Shown here in pieces: positions 34,599-42,057 of a stretch of DNA of 64,000 nt (the stretch's first letter is position 1; every line of letters starts with the position of its first letter). The notes beneath the pieces were generated by a model. The model worked only from the letters and a program-made list of their open reading frames with translations. It was not told where the DNA came from and made no database searches. Both the position numbers and the translations under genes were made by a program. The DNA lies in the NCBI GenBank assembly GCA_050309435.1, contig JBNRMJ010000031.1, positions 62,001-126,000 on the forward strand, given 5' to 3'. The DNA comes from CAYXVJ01 sp050309435. GTDB taxonomy: Bacteria; Bacillota; Clostridia; Saccharofermentanales; Fastidiosipilaceae.

Positions 34599-34697
34599 TT
34601 TTAACCTCGCTATTGGTCTGTAATGTCAGACCTATCTGATATGATACAATAATCCTAGTTATGGCGCAATCTGAACTCCGTTGAAAGGCGTGACAAA

Positions 34698-35558
34698 ATG
34701 CTGAAATGGCTGGCTCTTTTATTTATGGTGATTGACCACCTGGCGTATTACTTTTATGCGTTCATGCCGGAGGATGTATACGTGCTGATGCGAACGGTCG
34801 GCCGTCTCGCCTTCCCGATTTTTGCTTACGGGATTGTCCTGGGCGCCAGAAGAACCAGGGATATTTCACGTTATTTTTTACGTCTGGCAGTCTTTGCCAT
34901 ATTGGGTCAGATTATGATGGAACTGGCTGCCCGACTGGCCAACACCCGAACGTTTATCAATGTGTTATTTACTTTAATGGCCGGTCTTATGTTAATCGTC
35001 GGCATAGAACTGGTCACTAAATCCATGCAGGATGTCGTCATGTCCATGCGGCCGGTCATCGTCGGCCCGCAAGACGTTGATCGCAGGAATAACCTCTTTA
35101 ACATCCGCGTTAATCTTAAAGGTATTACAATGCCGTCATGGCTGGGCATACTCCTCGGCGCTGTGCTGATTTTGTCGAGTCTGCTTCTCGTGGTGTTAAT
35201 TGAACCTGATTACGGGCTCTTCGGAATGGCTGTCATGCTATTGTTTTATATTCTGGAAAATCAACTCGAACCTTACAGCCCCACACAGTCAGTCGCTCTC
35301 AAGCAAAAACGCTTCAAAGCTTTCTTTATCGGCTTGGCCTCACTCAATTTGGTGAATATGCTCCTGAAAATGTTCGAGAGTCGCCAAAACGCTTCCTGGG
35401 CCGTGATCGGATTGTTCTCGACTTTCGCTGTTTGTTTCTTCCCTCTCCAAAGTAAGGAAACTCGTCGTCCGCCGGCCTGGCAGAAATATTTCTTTTATCT
35501 CTTCTATCCTTTACATATTTCCATCTTCATGCTGCTTGCCGCATGGCTCCGAAGATAG
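34698..35558 (+). CDS. TraX-family integral membrane protein
   Basis: A 286-residue protein with about eight membrane helices. The N-terminus LKWLALLFMVIDHLAYYFY, RTVGRLAFPIFAYGIVLG and ISRYFLRLAVFAILGQ match the TraX family (a conserved DH on helix 1 and GRxAFPxFA). The end FFYLFYPLHISIFMLLAAW also fits. The founding member acetylates F-pilin; chromosomal members in Clostridia have no established role. No conjugation gene is nearby. It is a single-gene unit on the plus strand, ending at a bidirectional terminator. Confidence 0.8.
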   Translation: MLKWLALLFMVIDHLAYYFYAFMPEDVYVLMRTVGRLAFPIFAYGIVLGARRTRDISRYFLRLAVFAILGQIMMELAARLANTRTFINVLFTLMAGLMLIVGIELVTKSMQDVVMSMRPVIVGPQDVDRRNNLFNIRVNLKGITMPSWLGILLGAVLILSSLLLVVLIEPDYGLFGMAVMLLFYILENQLEPYSPTQSVALKQKRFKAFFIGLASLNLVNMLLKMFESRQNASWAVIGLFSTFAVCFFPLQSKETRRPPAWQKYFFYLFYPLHISIFMLLAAWLRR

Positions 35559-35593
35559 ACTTGTATGAATCTGCCGGAGACGGGCAAATAAGA

Positions 35594-35629
35594 TAGAAAA
35601 GACTCCGTAAGTATAATACTTACGGAGTC
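35594..35629. terminator. Bidirectional terminator between TraX-family gene and tRNA-Thr
   Basis: GACTCCGTAAGTAT and ATACTTACGGAGTC (35601-35629) form a perfect inverted repeat around one A. The minus strand, serving the tRNA, continues with TTTTCTATCTT; the plus strand has a short TTAAT. Confidence 0.9.
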
Positions 35630-35633
35630 TTAA

Positions 35634-35709
35634 TGGAGCCTGCGGACGGATTTGAACCCCCGACCTGCTGATTACAAATCAGCTGCTCTACCGACTGAGC
35701 TACACAGGC
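35634..35709 (-). tRNA. tRNA-Thr (anticodon TGT)
   Basis: The minus strand gives a full 76-nt cloverleaf with encoded CCA: acceptor GCCTGTG/CGCAGGC, D-arm GCTC/GAGC, anticodon arm GCTGA-TTTGTAA-TCAGC with anticodon TGT (Thr, ACA), five-base variable loop, T-loop TTCAAAT. The T-stem GGGGG/CCGTC is imperfect: positions 51-63 are G-G and 50-64 are G-T. A terminator follows at once. Confidence 0.95.
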
Positions 35710-35878
35710 GTTGAATGCAATGGCAATTGTACTAGCTTTAAAATATCTTGTCAACCGCTCTGTTGATTTCCGTCGAATCAAGCAAAACGATCAAATCATA
35801 TTTACGCCCTCCGTGGTTTTATCACAAGATACGGGCAGCCGGTTAACTGCCGGCTATCCTGCCACAAGTATGAATAGG

Positions 35879-36529
35879 CTACTTAATGCCATTGCGAATT
35901 TGGCTCAGGATATTTTTCAGACTGTGATCCAAATGATGCTTGATAGCGGCTCTCGTTCCTTCTTCGTCACCGATATCGATCGCCTGCCAGATCATCTCAT
36001 GTTCCCGTTGAATCACTTTAATCGATTCTTCTGCCGAAATCGCAGTGTCCAAAGATAGCCCGTTCCACAACTGTGTTAAAAACATTTTAAGTTTGGGACT
36101 GTCTGCCGCTTCCCAGATAGCCATATGAAAATCGATGTTGGTCTGGTTGAATGCTTCGTAGTCTCCTTGTTTCACAGCCCGGGCGCCGGCTTCCACGGCC
36201 ATCCTGATGCCGGTCTTTCGGTTACGACTCCGACAGGCACGCGTTCCTGCTTCCATCTCGAGAAATTCCCGAATCCAATAATAATCCTGGATGAAGCGAT
36301 CCGTGATTTCCTTGACGTATGCTCCGCGATGGGGACTGAGCTCGATCAAGTCTTCGGCCGCCAGCATTTGGAACGCTTCGCGTACGGGCGTACGCGAACA
36401 GTTCGCCAGTTCCGCTACCTCGTCAAGTGTGAGCATCTGATTGGCGTGATAGTAGCCGGTCAAAATATTTCTGCGCAGTAAACTTGCCACTTGTTCTCTG
36501 GCGGGTAAGACACGTTTAAAAGCGGCCAT
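35879..36529 (-). CDS. GntR-family regulator with FCD domain
   Basis: A 216-residue transcription regulator of the FadR/VanR subgroup of GntR. The winged helix is at the N-terminus (REQVASLLRRNILTGYY, LTLDEVAELANCSRTPVREA, ELSPHRGAYV). The all-helical FCD domain carries likely metal-binding residues in NQTNIDFHMAIWEAAD, QREHEMIW and KHHLDHS. These regulators answer to small organic acids or sugars acids. The effector and target cannot be told; no catabolic operon adjoins it. The ribosome site is GGAGG. It follows the DUF1858 gene behind that gene's terminator. Confidence 0.9.
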   Translation of the reverse strand: MAAFKRVLPAREQVASLLRRNILTGYYHANQMLTLDEVAELANCSRTPVREAFQMLAAEDLIELSPHRGAYVKEITDRFIQDYYWIREFLEMEAGTRACRSRNRKTGIRMAVEAGARAVKQGDYEAFNQTNIDFHMAIWEAADSPKLKMFLTQLWNGLSLDTAISAEESIKVIQREHEMIWQAIDIGDEEGTRAAIKHHLDHSLKNILSQIRNGIK

Positions 36530-36561
36530 TAATCCTCCTACTTATATTTTTTCTTTGAATC

Positions 36562-36602
36562 ATGAAGAAAAAGCGCGTAAAGCCGATGGCATCGCGCGCT
36601 TT
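36562..36602 (-). terminator. Terminator behind the DUF1858 gene
   Basis: Minus strand AAAGCGCG (36602-36595) pairs with CGCGCTTT (36577-36570); the loop contains an inner GCC/GGC pairing. TTTTTCTTC follows. Confidence 0.8.
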
Positions 36603-36672
36603 CTAATAAAGCCAAATTCAATACCGGCCGGATGCCAACGCAGCTCCGGAAACGGTCTTTAAGTTCACAAAC

Positions 36673-36882
36673 TTAAACGTTGACTTCCGAACCCATGAAG
36701 TAAGCATTCAGATCGGCCAGCAGATGCTCGAGATCCAGGCCATGAACCATGGCTGCCTCTTCAAGAGTTTCACCGCTGGACATAACGCAACCCAGGCAAT
36801 GTAAGCCATGCTGAAAGAAGATCGGTACTACACCGCGATCCATCATCAGAACTTCGTTGATATACATATCAGCCGTAATCAT
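36673..36882 (-). CDS. DUF1858 domain protein, redox-disulfide type
   Basis: A 69-residue protein made of one DUF1858 domain: MITADMYINEVLM, then HGLHCLGCVMSSGETLEEAA and HGLDLEHLLADLN. The CxxC (CLGC) is conserved in the family, which is often linked to hybrid cluster proteins or nitroreductive functions and is thought to be redox-active. No hcp gene is near. AGGAGG lies upstream; a 6-bp hairpin ATGCAG/CTGCAT directly precedes it. Confidence 0.85.
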   Translation of the reverse strand: MITADMYINEVLMMDRGVVPIFFQHGLHCLGCVMSSGETLEEAAMVHGLDLEHLLADLNAYFMGSEVNV

Positions 36883-36945
36883 ATAAACCTCCTCAATGCA
36901 GAATCAATCCTGCATATAAACAATCATTATCGATTAATCTATTAC

Positions 36946-36972
36946 ATTATAGCACAGGATCCAATCTGTCAA
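36946..36972 (-). promoter_or_regulatory. Promoter of the DUF1858 gene
   Basis: Minus strand TTGACA (36972-36967) and TATAAT (36951-36946), both consensus, with a short 15-nt spacer. Such a spacing is suboptimal and can mark a regulated promoter. Confidence 0.55.
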
Positions 36973-37003
36973 AACGTCGCCGTAAAGCGTAGCAGAATTT
37001 ACA

Positions 37004-37037
37004 AAGAAAAACACGGCCATACGCTGCATAGCCGTGT
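37004..37037 (-). terminator. Terminator of the HU gene
   Basis: Minus strand ACACGGC and GCCGTGT (37037-37031, 37017-37011), with further inner pairs, followed by TTTTCTTTG. Confidence 0.88.
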
Positions 37038-37055
37038 CTCATAAGGTCATAAATC

Positions 37056-37331
37056 TTACTTGTTAACCTTATCCTTCAGGCTCTTACCGGGCTTGAAAGC
37101 AGGTGCTTTGGAAGCGGGAATTGTGATTTCTTCTTTCGTGCTGGGGTTACGACCCATGCGCTCGGCACGCTCGCGTGTCTCGAAAGTACCGAAACCAACC
37201 AGAACAACTTTCTCGTCTCTAACCAAAGCTTCGGTGATGCTCTCTAAGGTTGCGTTGATCGCAGCCTCGCTGTCTTTCTTGCTCAACTTGGTAAGCTTGG
37301 CTACAGAATCAATCAATTCACTTTTGTTCAT
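37056..37331 (-). CDS. hup: HU family DNA-binding protein
   Basis: HU is a small nucleoid protein that bends DNA. It has 91 residues: MNKSELIDSVAKLTKLSKKD, LVGFGTFETRERAERMGRNP (DNA-binding arm), and VPAFKPGK-type end APAFKPGKSLKDKV. The start at 37331 has AAGGAGG 8 nt upstream; an in-frame start 11 codons earlier is not needed. Single-gene transcript with its own promoter and terminator. Confidence 0.96.
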   Translation of the reverse strand: MNKSELIDSVAKLTKLSKKDSEAAINATLESITEALVRDEKVVLVGFGTFETRERAERMGRNPSTKEEITIPASKAPAFKPGKSLKDKVNK

Positions 37332-37363
37332 TAGAAATGCCTCCTTGCATATTATCAAAACCA

Positions 37364-37392
37364 ATTATCATGGCTTTGAGGCTCGTTGTCAA
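37364..37392 (-). promoter_or_regulatory. Promoter of hup
   Basis: Minus strand TTGACA (37392-37387), 17-nt spacer, GATAAT (37369-37364), 32 nt upstream of the hup ATG. Confidence 0.75.
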
Positions 37393-37473
37393 TACATTTA
37401 CATTCTAACGTTCATAAATCAATGTTTTCTGCCGCAAATGGTACCAAAAAACCTTAGTATGAGCTTTGAGACA

Positions 37474-38100
37474 TCAACTGCCCGTATATCTGTCGATATC
37501 TACGGTCTCATCCGAACTGTATTGTCTATATGCCTGAACGACTTCGTCGCGCAGGCAGGTGATCAGCGAGGCGTTACCGGCTTCGATTTTCGCTTGCTTC
37601 GTCGCATATCGAATAATCCGGTCGACCTGGTGACAGGAAATATTGAAGTGTTCGGCAGTTTTCGGATATAAAACCTTATTGACAGGTCTGAGTATGGTCT
37701 CGTCTTTCGCCGCCAAAACCAGAATAAAGCGAAGTAATTGATAGCCCTTGAGATTTCTGGGTATGCCTATTCGGGTCAAAACGGAATCGATCGCGGCTTT
37801 CAGAATATTCTCATCCAGATTTCTGCCGCTATCCATCCGATCGATGGTACTTTCCGCCAGCTTTCGTATATGATGCGCGGACGAATACAGATTTTTCCGA
37901 CCATCTACGATATAACGGATCCGTCCCGATGTATCGGCAATACCGATGTAACCCTGGCCTTTCAGAATGTCACTGATTTTAGCTAGAATCGCTCTGTCAC
38001 TTGCAGCCACATAAAAACTCAAAGCGGCCTGTCCATCATTTTGGAACGGCTGGCTTCCCATGGGCTGATGCGCACTTTCCGCCTGTCGATACGACACCAT
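37474..38100 (-). CDS. Spo0A C-terminal-domain protein without receiver domain
   Basis: A 208-residue protein. Residues about 108-175 (SVLTRIGIPRNLKGYQLLRF, VNKVLYPKTAEHFNISCHQV, DRIIRYATKQA) closely resemble the DNA-binding domain of Spo0A, where GxPxxxKGYxYLR, LYPxIAxxF and RVERAIRHAIE are conserved. Two features differ. The N-terminal 105 residues are not a response-regulator receiver: no DD, phospho-Asp or Lys pattern is seen, though AASDRAILAKISDIL followed by IADTSGRIRYIVDG hints at another small domain. The C-terminal segment of Spo0A (FGYT...KPTNSEFIA) is missing. Likely a DNA-binding regulator controlled otherwise than by phosphorelay. Start codon and ribosome site lie in a perfect inverted repeat. 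Confidence 0.78.
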   Translation of the reverse strand: MVSYRQAESAHQPMGSQPFQNDGQAALSFYVAASDRAILAKISDILKGQGYIGIADTSGRIRYIVDGRKNLYSSAHHIRKLAESTIDRMDSGRNLDENILKAAIDSVLTRIGIPRNLKGYQLLRFILVLAAKDETILRPVNKVLYPKTAEHFNISCHQVDRIIRYATKQAKIEAGNASLITCLRDEVVQAYRQYSSDETVDIDRYTGS

Positions 38101-38129
38101 ACAATCACTTCCTTTCTATGTGATTGTAT
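38099..38129. promoter_or_regulatory. Perfect 10-bp inverted repeat at the start of the Spo0A_C gene
   Basis: ATACAATCAC (38099-38108) and GTGATTGTAT (38120-38129) flank an 11-nt loop. On the mRNA the loop holds AAAGGAAG, the ribosome site, and the first two bases of the ATG are the end of the right arm. It may be an operator, a translation-controlling hairpin, or both. Confidence 0.65.
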
Positions 38130-38171
38130 TTTGCCAAGAGGATTTCGGTTCAGGCAATCGCTTTTACTCGA

Positions 38172-39098
38172 TTATTCCAGAAAAAACTGCTTTATACCCT
38201 GTTCGAACCCGCCTTTATCATGGTGGCCCAGTACATAATCGGCGGCTTTGAGTGCTAACGGACTGGCATTCTCCATGGCAAAGGCAAGCCCGGCTTCTTC
38301 GAACATAGCCACATCGTTATTCTGATCACCGAAAACCGCAATCTCTTCGGGACGGTAACCGTAGTAATCAGCCAGGGCAAGAACGGCCGTGCCTTTTGTG
38401 CTTCCTTTGGCCGTAATATCAAGGGAGCCTGCTGTCGACTGAACGAAGTACAGATCCGGATAACGAGACATTAAGTGCTCTTTCGCAGCTTTTAACTTCG
38501 CTTCATCCGGCTGCCATATAAAGAGTTTCAAATACTCCTGTCCTTCGTAGAAACTGTCTTCCACCCGATCGTACGGAAAGAGCTGAATTTCACTGCTTCC
38601 TCCCGATCTCGCTATTTTGTTATAGTGACGGAAGAATTCGATTCGAACACTGTTGACGGCATGACAAATTCTGTCTTGCTCATATGCCAGAATATCAAAA
38701 TCCAAGGCACGAAAATAAGACAAAATCTCCCTGGCTTCGTCCGGATCGATCAGATTTTTACTGATCACATCGCCGGTATCAAGATTTCGCACCAAAGCAC
38801 CGTTACAGGATACTACCGGTTCCGTTATGTTCAATTGACGCATAAATTCGCGAACCATGTAATCGACGCGACCCGTAGCGATCGTAAAGCGGATGCCTTT
38901 TTCTTTTAAGGCCTCGACGGCCCGCAGATTACCTTCGGGAATGGTGTGATCTTTACCGAGTAAAGTTCCGTCCATATCGGAAATAATAAACTTGATTTTC
39001 GATGCCCGTTCGTGTATCTCTGCCACTTTCTCCAAGCCGTCGTTATTAAACCGGCGCTCTTCGTCACTTGCATCTTGAAGTTCTTCGTTTAGTTTCAC
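38172..39098 (-). CDS. Cof-type HAD-IIB phosphatase
   Basis: A 308-residue haloacid-dehalogenase hydrolase of the Cof/YidA group, which dephosphorylates sugar phosphates or nucleotides. Motif I is FIISDMDGTLLG (near residue 37), motif II SCNGA, motif III includes KGTAV, motif IV FGDQNNDVAMFE. The first 30 residues are an unusual charged extension. The start is GTG in a GTGA overlap with the upstream membrane-protein gene, GGAG about 10 nt ahead. Substrate unknown. Confidence 0.9.
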   Translation of the reverse strand: MKLNEELQDASDEERRFNNDGLEKVAEIHERASKIKFIISDMDGTLLGKDHTIPEGNLRAVEALKEKGIRFTIATGRVDYMVREFMRQLNITEPVVSCNGALVRNLDTGDVISKNLIDPDEAREILSYFRALDFDILAYEQDRICHAVNSVRIEFFRHYNKIARSGGSSEIQLFPYDRVEDSFYEGQEYLKLFIWQPDEAKLKAAKEHLMSRYPDLYFVQSTAGSLDITAKGSTKGTAVLALADYYGYRPEEIAVFGDQNNDVAMFEEAGLAFAMENASPLALKAADYVLGHHDKGGFEQGIKQFFLE

Positions 39099-39532
39099 TC
39101 GCTGATATCTCCTTCATCGGAAACTGAGGGAAGCTGATCCTGCGTTTCCGCTTCGATAATGTAACGGCTGTTAGGCAGGTAAAGGATCGCGATGCGTTCT
39201 CCTTTTTCCGCTTTCAAGCCGATGGGACTGTAATAATATTTATTTCCGCTATCGTCGGTCAAGGCACCGGGCAGAAATCTCTTCTCTGTTACTTCAATCC
39301 TGGCAAAAGAAACCTGACCGCCCGCAAGCCGCACGATATCCACCAGTTTCGGAGCCGTAAATAAGACAACTTGCAGAACTAATATCAGACTGATGAGGGT
39401 GGGAACGTAAATCAGATATGCTTTTCTGGCTCGTTGCTTCTTAAACATTCGACTTGCCTTCCCGAGAATTCTCAGCAAAATAATGCTGACGACCAGGTCG
39501 AGCAGAAAACGTATTATAAAGTAGACGCTCAT
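39095..39532 (-). CDS. Small membrane protein of unknown function
   Basis: 145 residues. Two membrane helices near 3-20 (FIIRFLLDLVVSIILLRIL) and 40-60 (IYVPTLISLILVLQVVLF) flank a short basic loop (KASRMFKKQRARK). The C-terminal 70 residues look like a small beta domain (KYYYSPIGL, ERIAILYLPNSRYIIE), with a faint likeness to DUF3592-type domains; I do not assign it. Its end overlaps the Cof-type gene and it starts 12 nt after ligA, so it is in the ligA operon. Confidence 0.7.
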   Translation of the reverse strand: MSVYFIIRFLLDLVVSIILLRILGKASRMFKKQRARKAYLIYVPTLISLILVLQVVLFTAPKLVDIVRLAGGQVSFARIEVTEKRFLPGALTDDSGNKYYYSPIGLKAEKGERIAILYLPNSRYIIEAETQDQLPSVSDEGDISE

Positions 39533-39544
39533 CCGGGCTCCTTT

Positions 39545-41605
39545 CTATTCGTTTTTCCTTTCGATATCCGACAATATCTCAAGGAATCCGGCTTCGTCCA
39601 TCAGCGAAACGCCCAGCTCTCCGGCCTTCTTCAGTTTACTGCCGGCCTTCTCTCCGTAAATCAGAATATCTGTCTTTGTGGATACCGAACCGCTTACCTC
39701 CGCGCCCAATGTACGGAGCTTTTGGCTAGCTTCGTCTCTTGTCATATGCTCGAGTGTTCCCGTCAGAACTACGGTTTTTCCGGAAAAAGGCGTATCGGCC
39801 AAAATATTCATTTGAGCCTCTTCTTCGTCTTTTCCTTTTACTCCGAGTGCCAGAAGCTCTTCGATCATAACTCTGTTCATCTGATTCGAAAAAAACTCCC
39901 GGGCTGCTTCGGCGGTAATCAAACCGAAATCCGGCAATTGTGCAAATTTGCTTGCTTCCGTGTCCAGAATCACACGCATATCTTTATAAGCAAAAGCCAT
40001 TTGGCGGGCGGCCTGAACACCTATATGCCTGATACCCAGTGCGGCAATCAAGCGATACAACTCGTTGTTCTTAGATGCCTCAATTGCATTCAACAGATTA
40101 TCTACCGACTTATCTTTTAGTCCCGGCAGGACAACCAGAGCGGCGCGATGATCCTTCAGACGATAAATGTCGACAATACCTTTCAGGAATCCAGCACTCA
40201 TCAACCGCCGGACCATCCCTTCGCCGAGTCCGCGTATATCCATACAGCTCCTTGAAGCAAAGTGAATAATCCGTCGTTCGACTTGAGCCGGACAGTCGAC
40301 CCCGGTACAAAAAGCAGCCGATTCACCTGTCTCTCGAACAACTTCGGATCCGCAGGCAGGGCAGCGGTGAGGCATAACATAACGTTTGGCTGTTTCCGGC
40401 CGTCTATCCAGGTTAACGCGAACCACTGCCGGTATGATATCGCCTGCCTTCTCGATGACCACCGTGTCGCCCACACGGATATCCTTATCGGCAATATAGT
40501 CCTCGTTATGCAAGGTCGCACGCGAGATCGTTGATCCCTGGACAAAAACCGGCTCCAGTATAGCCAGTGGCGTGATCTTGCCTGTACGGCCCACCTGGAC
40601 AGTTATATCCTTAATCACTGTCTCTACTTGCTCGGGCTTATACTTAAAAGCCGCGGCCCAGCGAGGTACTTTACTCGTTTGACCAAGCAGATCCCGAAGT
40701 TCGAGCTGATCCAGTTTTACGACCGCACCGTCGATGTCATAGGGTAATAAGCTTCGCTCGGCTTCGATGGCGGCGATTGCCTCCCACACTTCTTCTTCTG
40801 TTTTCAAAGGCGAGTTCTGAACCAGAGGAATCACAGGCAAACCCAGCTCTGTTAACCAGCGCAGGCTCTCGACATGTGTCGCCGGTGCAGGACCTTCGAC
40901 TTGCTGAATGTTGAAAACAAAGAGACTTAATTTTCTTTGTCTCGTGATTTCCGGATCCAGCTGACGAAGCGAACCGGCTGCAGCATTGCGAGGATTCACG
41001 AAGGTTTTTTCTCCGTTGATTTCGGCTGCTTCATTGATTTCCTCGAAGCTTTTTCGGGTCATAAATACTTCGCCGCGGACTTCGAGATACGGCAGATCCC
41101 GACTCAGTCGGGCAGGTACATCGGAGAGGGTCAGGATGTTGGCTGTGATATCTTCGCCGATCAGGCCGTCGCCTCTGGTCGATGCACGCCACAAAATCCC
41201 GTTTCGGTATTCAAGTGAAACAGACAGACCGTCGATCTTCTGTTCGACGGAAAATGCGGCCTCGACCTCCCCGTTACTGGCTTTCCGGATTTGTTCGCGC
41301 ACCTGAGAGACAAAAGCCAGCATCTCGTCTTTTTCGAAGTAATCCTGCAGACTCTGCATGGCCACATCGTGGACAACTTTTTTCATATCCGTGCGGACGT
41401 TGCCGATGATAACTTGCGTAGGAGAATCAGCTGTGATCAACTCGGGATAGCGGCCTTCCAGGTCGCGAAGCTCGTTCATTAACTGATCATATGCGTAGTC
41501 GTCTATGGTCGGCGCATCCAGATCATAGTAACGATGAGCATGTTCCTTGATGATCGCGCGAAGTTCTTCAATTCTCGCACGTTCTTCCGGAGTATAGTCA
41601 GCCAT
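39545..41605 (-). CDS. ligA: NAD-dependent DNA ligase
   Basis: LigA seals nicks in replication and repair using NAD. It has 686 residues. Domain Ia (HAHRYYDLDAPTIDDYAYD) precedes the adenylation site EQKIDGLSV with the active lysine near residue 122; then RGEVFMTRKSFEEIN, the OB domain (KVPRWAAAFKYKPEQ, VQVGRTGKITP), a four-Cys zinc finger (CPACGSEVV...FCTGVDCPAQ), helix-hairpin-helix repeats, and a BRCT domain from about 605 (PFSGKTVVLTGTLEHMTRDE). The active-site pattern EQKIDG differs from the common EPKIDG by one residue. Preceded by the ydbC-like gene. Confidence 0.97.
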   Translation of the reverse strand: MADYTPEERARIEELRAIIKEHAHRYYDLDAPTIDDYAYDQLMNELRDLEGRYPELITADSPTQVIIGNVRTDMKKVVHDVAMQSLQDYFEKDEMLAFVSQVREQIRKASNGEVEAAFSVEQKIDGLSVSLEYRNGILWRASTRGDGLIGEDITANILTLSDVPARLSRDLPYLEVRGEVFMTRKSFEEINEAAEINGEKTFVNPRNAAAGSLRQLDPEITRQRKLSLFVFNIQQVEGPAPATHVESLRWLTELGLPVIPLVQNSPLKTEEEVWEAIAAIEAERSLLPYDIDGAVVKLDQLELRDLLGQTSKVPRWAAAFKYKPEQVETVIKDITVQVGRTGKITPLAILEPVFVQGSTISRATLHNEDYIADKDIRVGDTVVIEKAGDIIPAVVRVNLDRRPETAKRYVMPHRCPACGSEVVRETGESAAFCTGVDCPAQVERRIIHFASRSCMDIRGLGEGMVRRLMSAGFLKGIVDIYRLKDHRAALVVLPGLKDKSVDNLLNAIEASKNNELYRLIAALGIRHIGVQAARQMAFAYKDMRVILDTEASKFAQLPDFGLITAEAAREFFSNQMNRVMIEELLALGVKGKDEEEAQMNILADTPFSGKTVVLTGTLEHMTRDEASQKLRTLGAEVSGSVSTKTDILIYGEKAGSKLKKAGELGVSLMDEAGFLEILSDIERKNE

Positions 41606-41607
41606 TT

Positions 41608-41850
41608 TTATTCCTCGTATTCGTAAGGATCGTATTCTTCCAGAATCTCTTTTAACACGGCGACTTCCTCGCCGCTCAGGGAAATGCCTTTGCTCATTTT
41701 TTCATGCTCGGGTGCCCAGTCGCGAATATCCAGTTTGGGTTTACCGTTATTCCAGCGTACGATATTAATTTCGCGGTTCCACTTCGCTTTATTTGTACTG
41801 AGTACGCCGATATGTTTAACAATCTCATAGGAAAATTCTGTTTTAGCCAT
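41608..41850 (-). CDS. YdbC/PC4-family ssDNA-binding protein
   Basis: An 80-residue protein: AKTEFSYEIVKHIGVLSTN, WNREINIVRWNNGKPKLDIR, EKMSKGISLSGEEVAVLKEI. This matches the YdbC family, prokaryotic relatives of the transcription coactivator PC4 that bind single-stranded nucleic acid. GGAGG 5 nt before 41850 fixes the start. Directly upstream of ligA, 2 nt apart, which agrees with a DNA-metabolism role. Confidence 0.85.
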   Translation of the reverse strand: MAKTEFSYEIVKHIGVLSTNKAKWNREINIVRWNNGKPKLDIRDWAPEHEKMSKGISLSGEEVAVLKEILEEYDPYEYEE

Positions 41851-42057
41851 TATGTCCTCCAATAGATGACGACTCTTTTAAAGAGTCATCACTTTCTTTC
41901 TCGTATTACTTTATCATAGCTTGTTCATGGATGTGATGCCAGATCCCCGATTTAAAATAAGAAGAACTCCGTAACGGTTTTTTAACCGCAAAGGACTATT
42001 ATTGATATAATAGCTGAAACTATATGTATGTAATTTTGCAGGAGGACTCTTGGGAAC

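Noticed and set aside
37474..38100. Full-length Spo0A
   Set aside because: No receiver domain with acidic pocket, phospho-Asp or conserved Lys is present; the protein is also shorter than the usual 260 or so residues and lacks the C-terminal segment.
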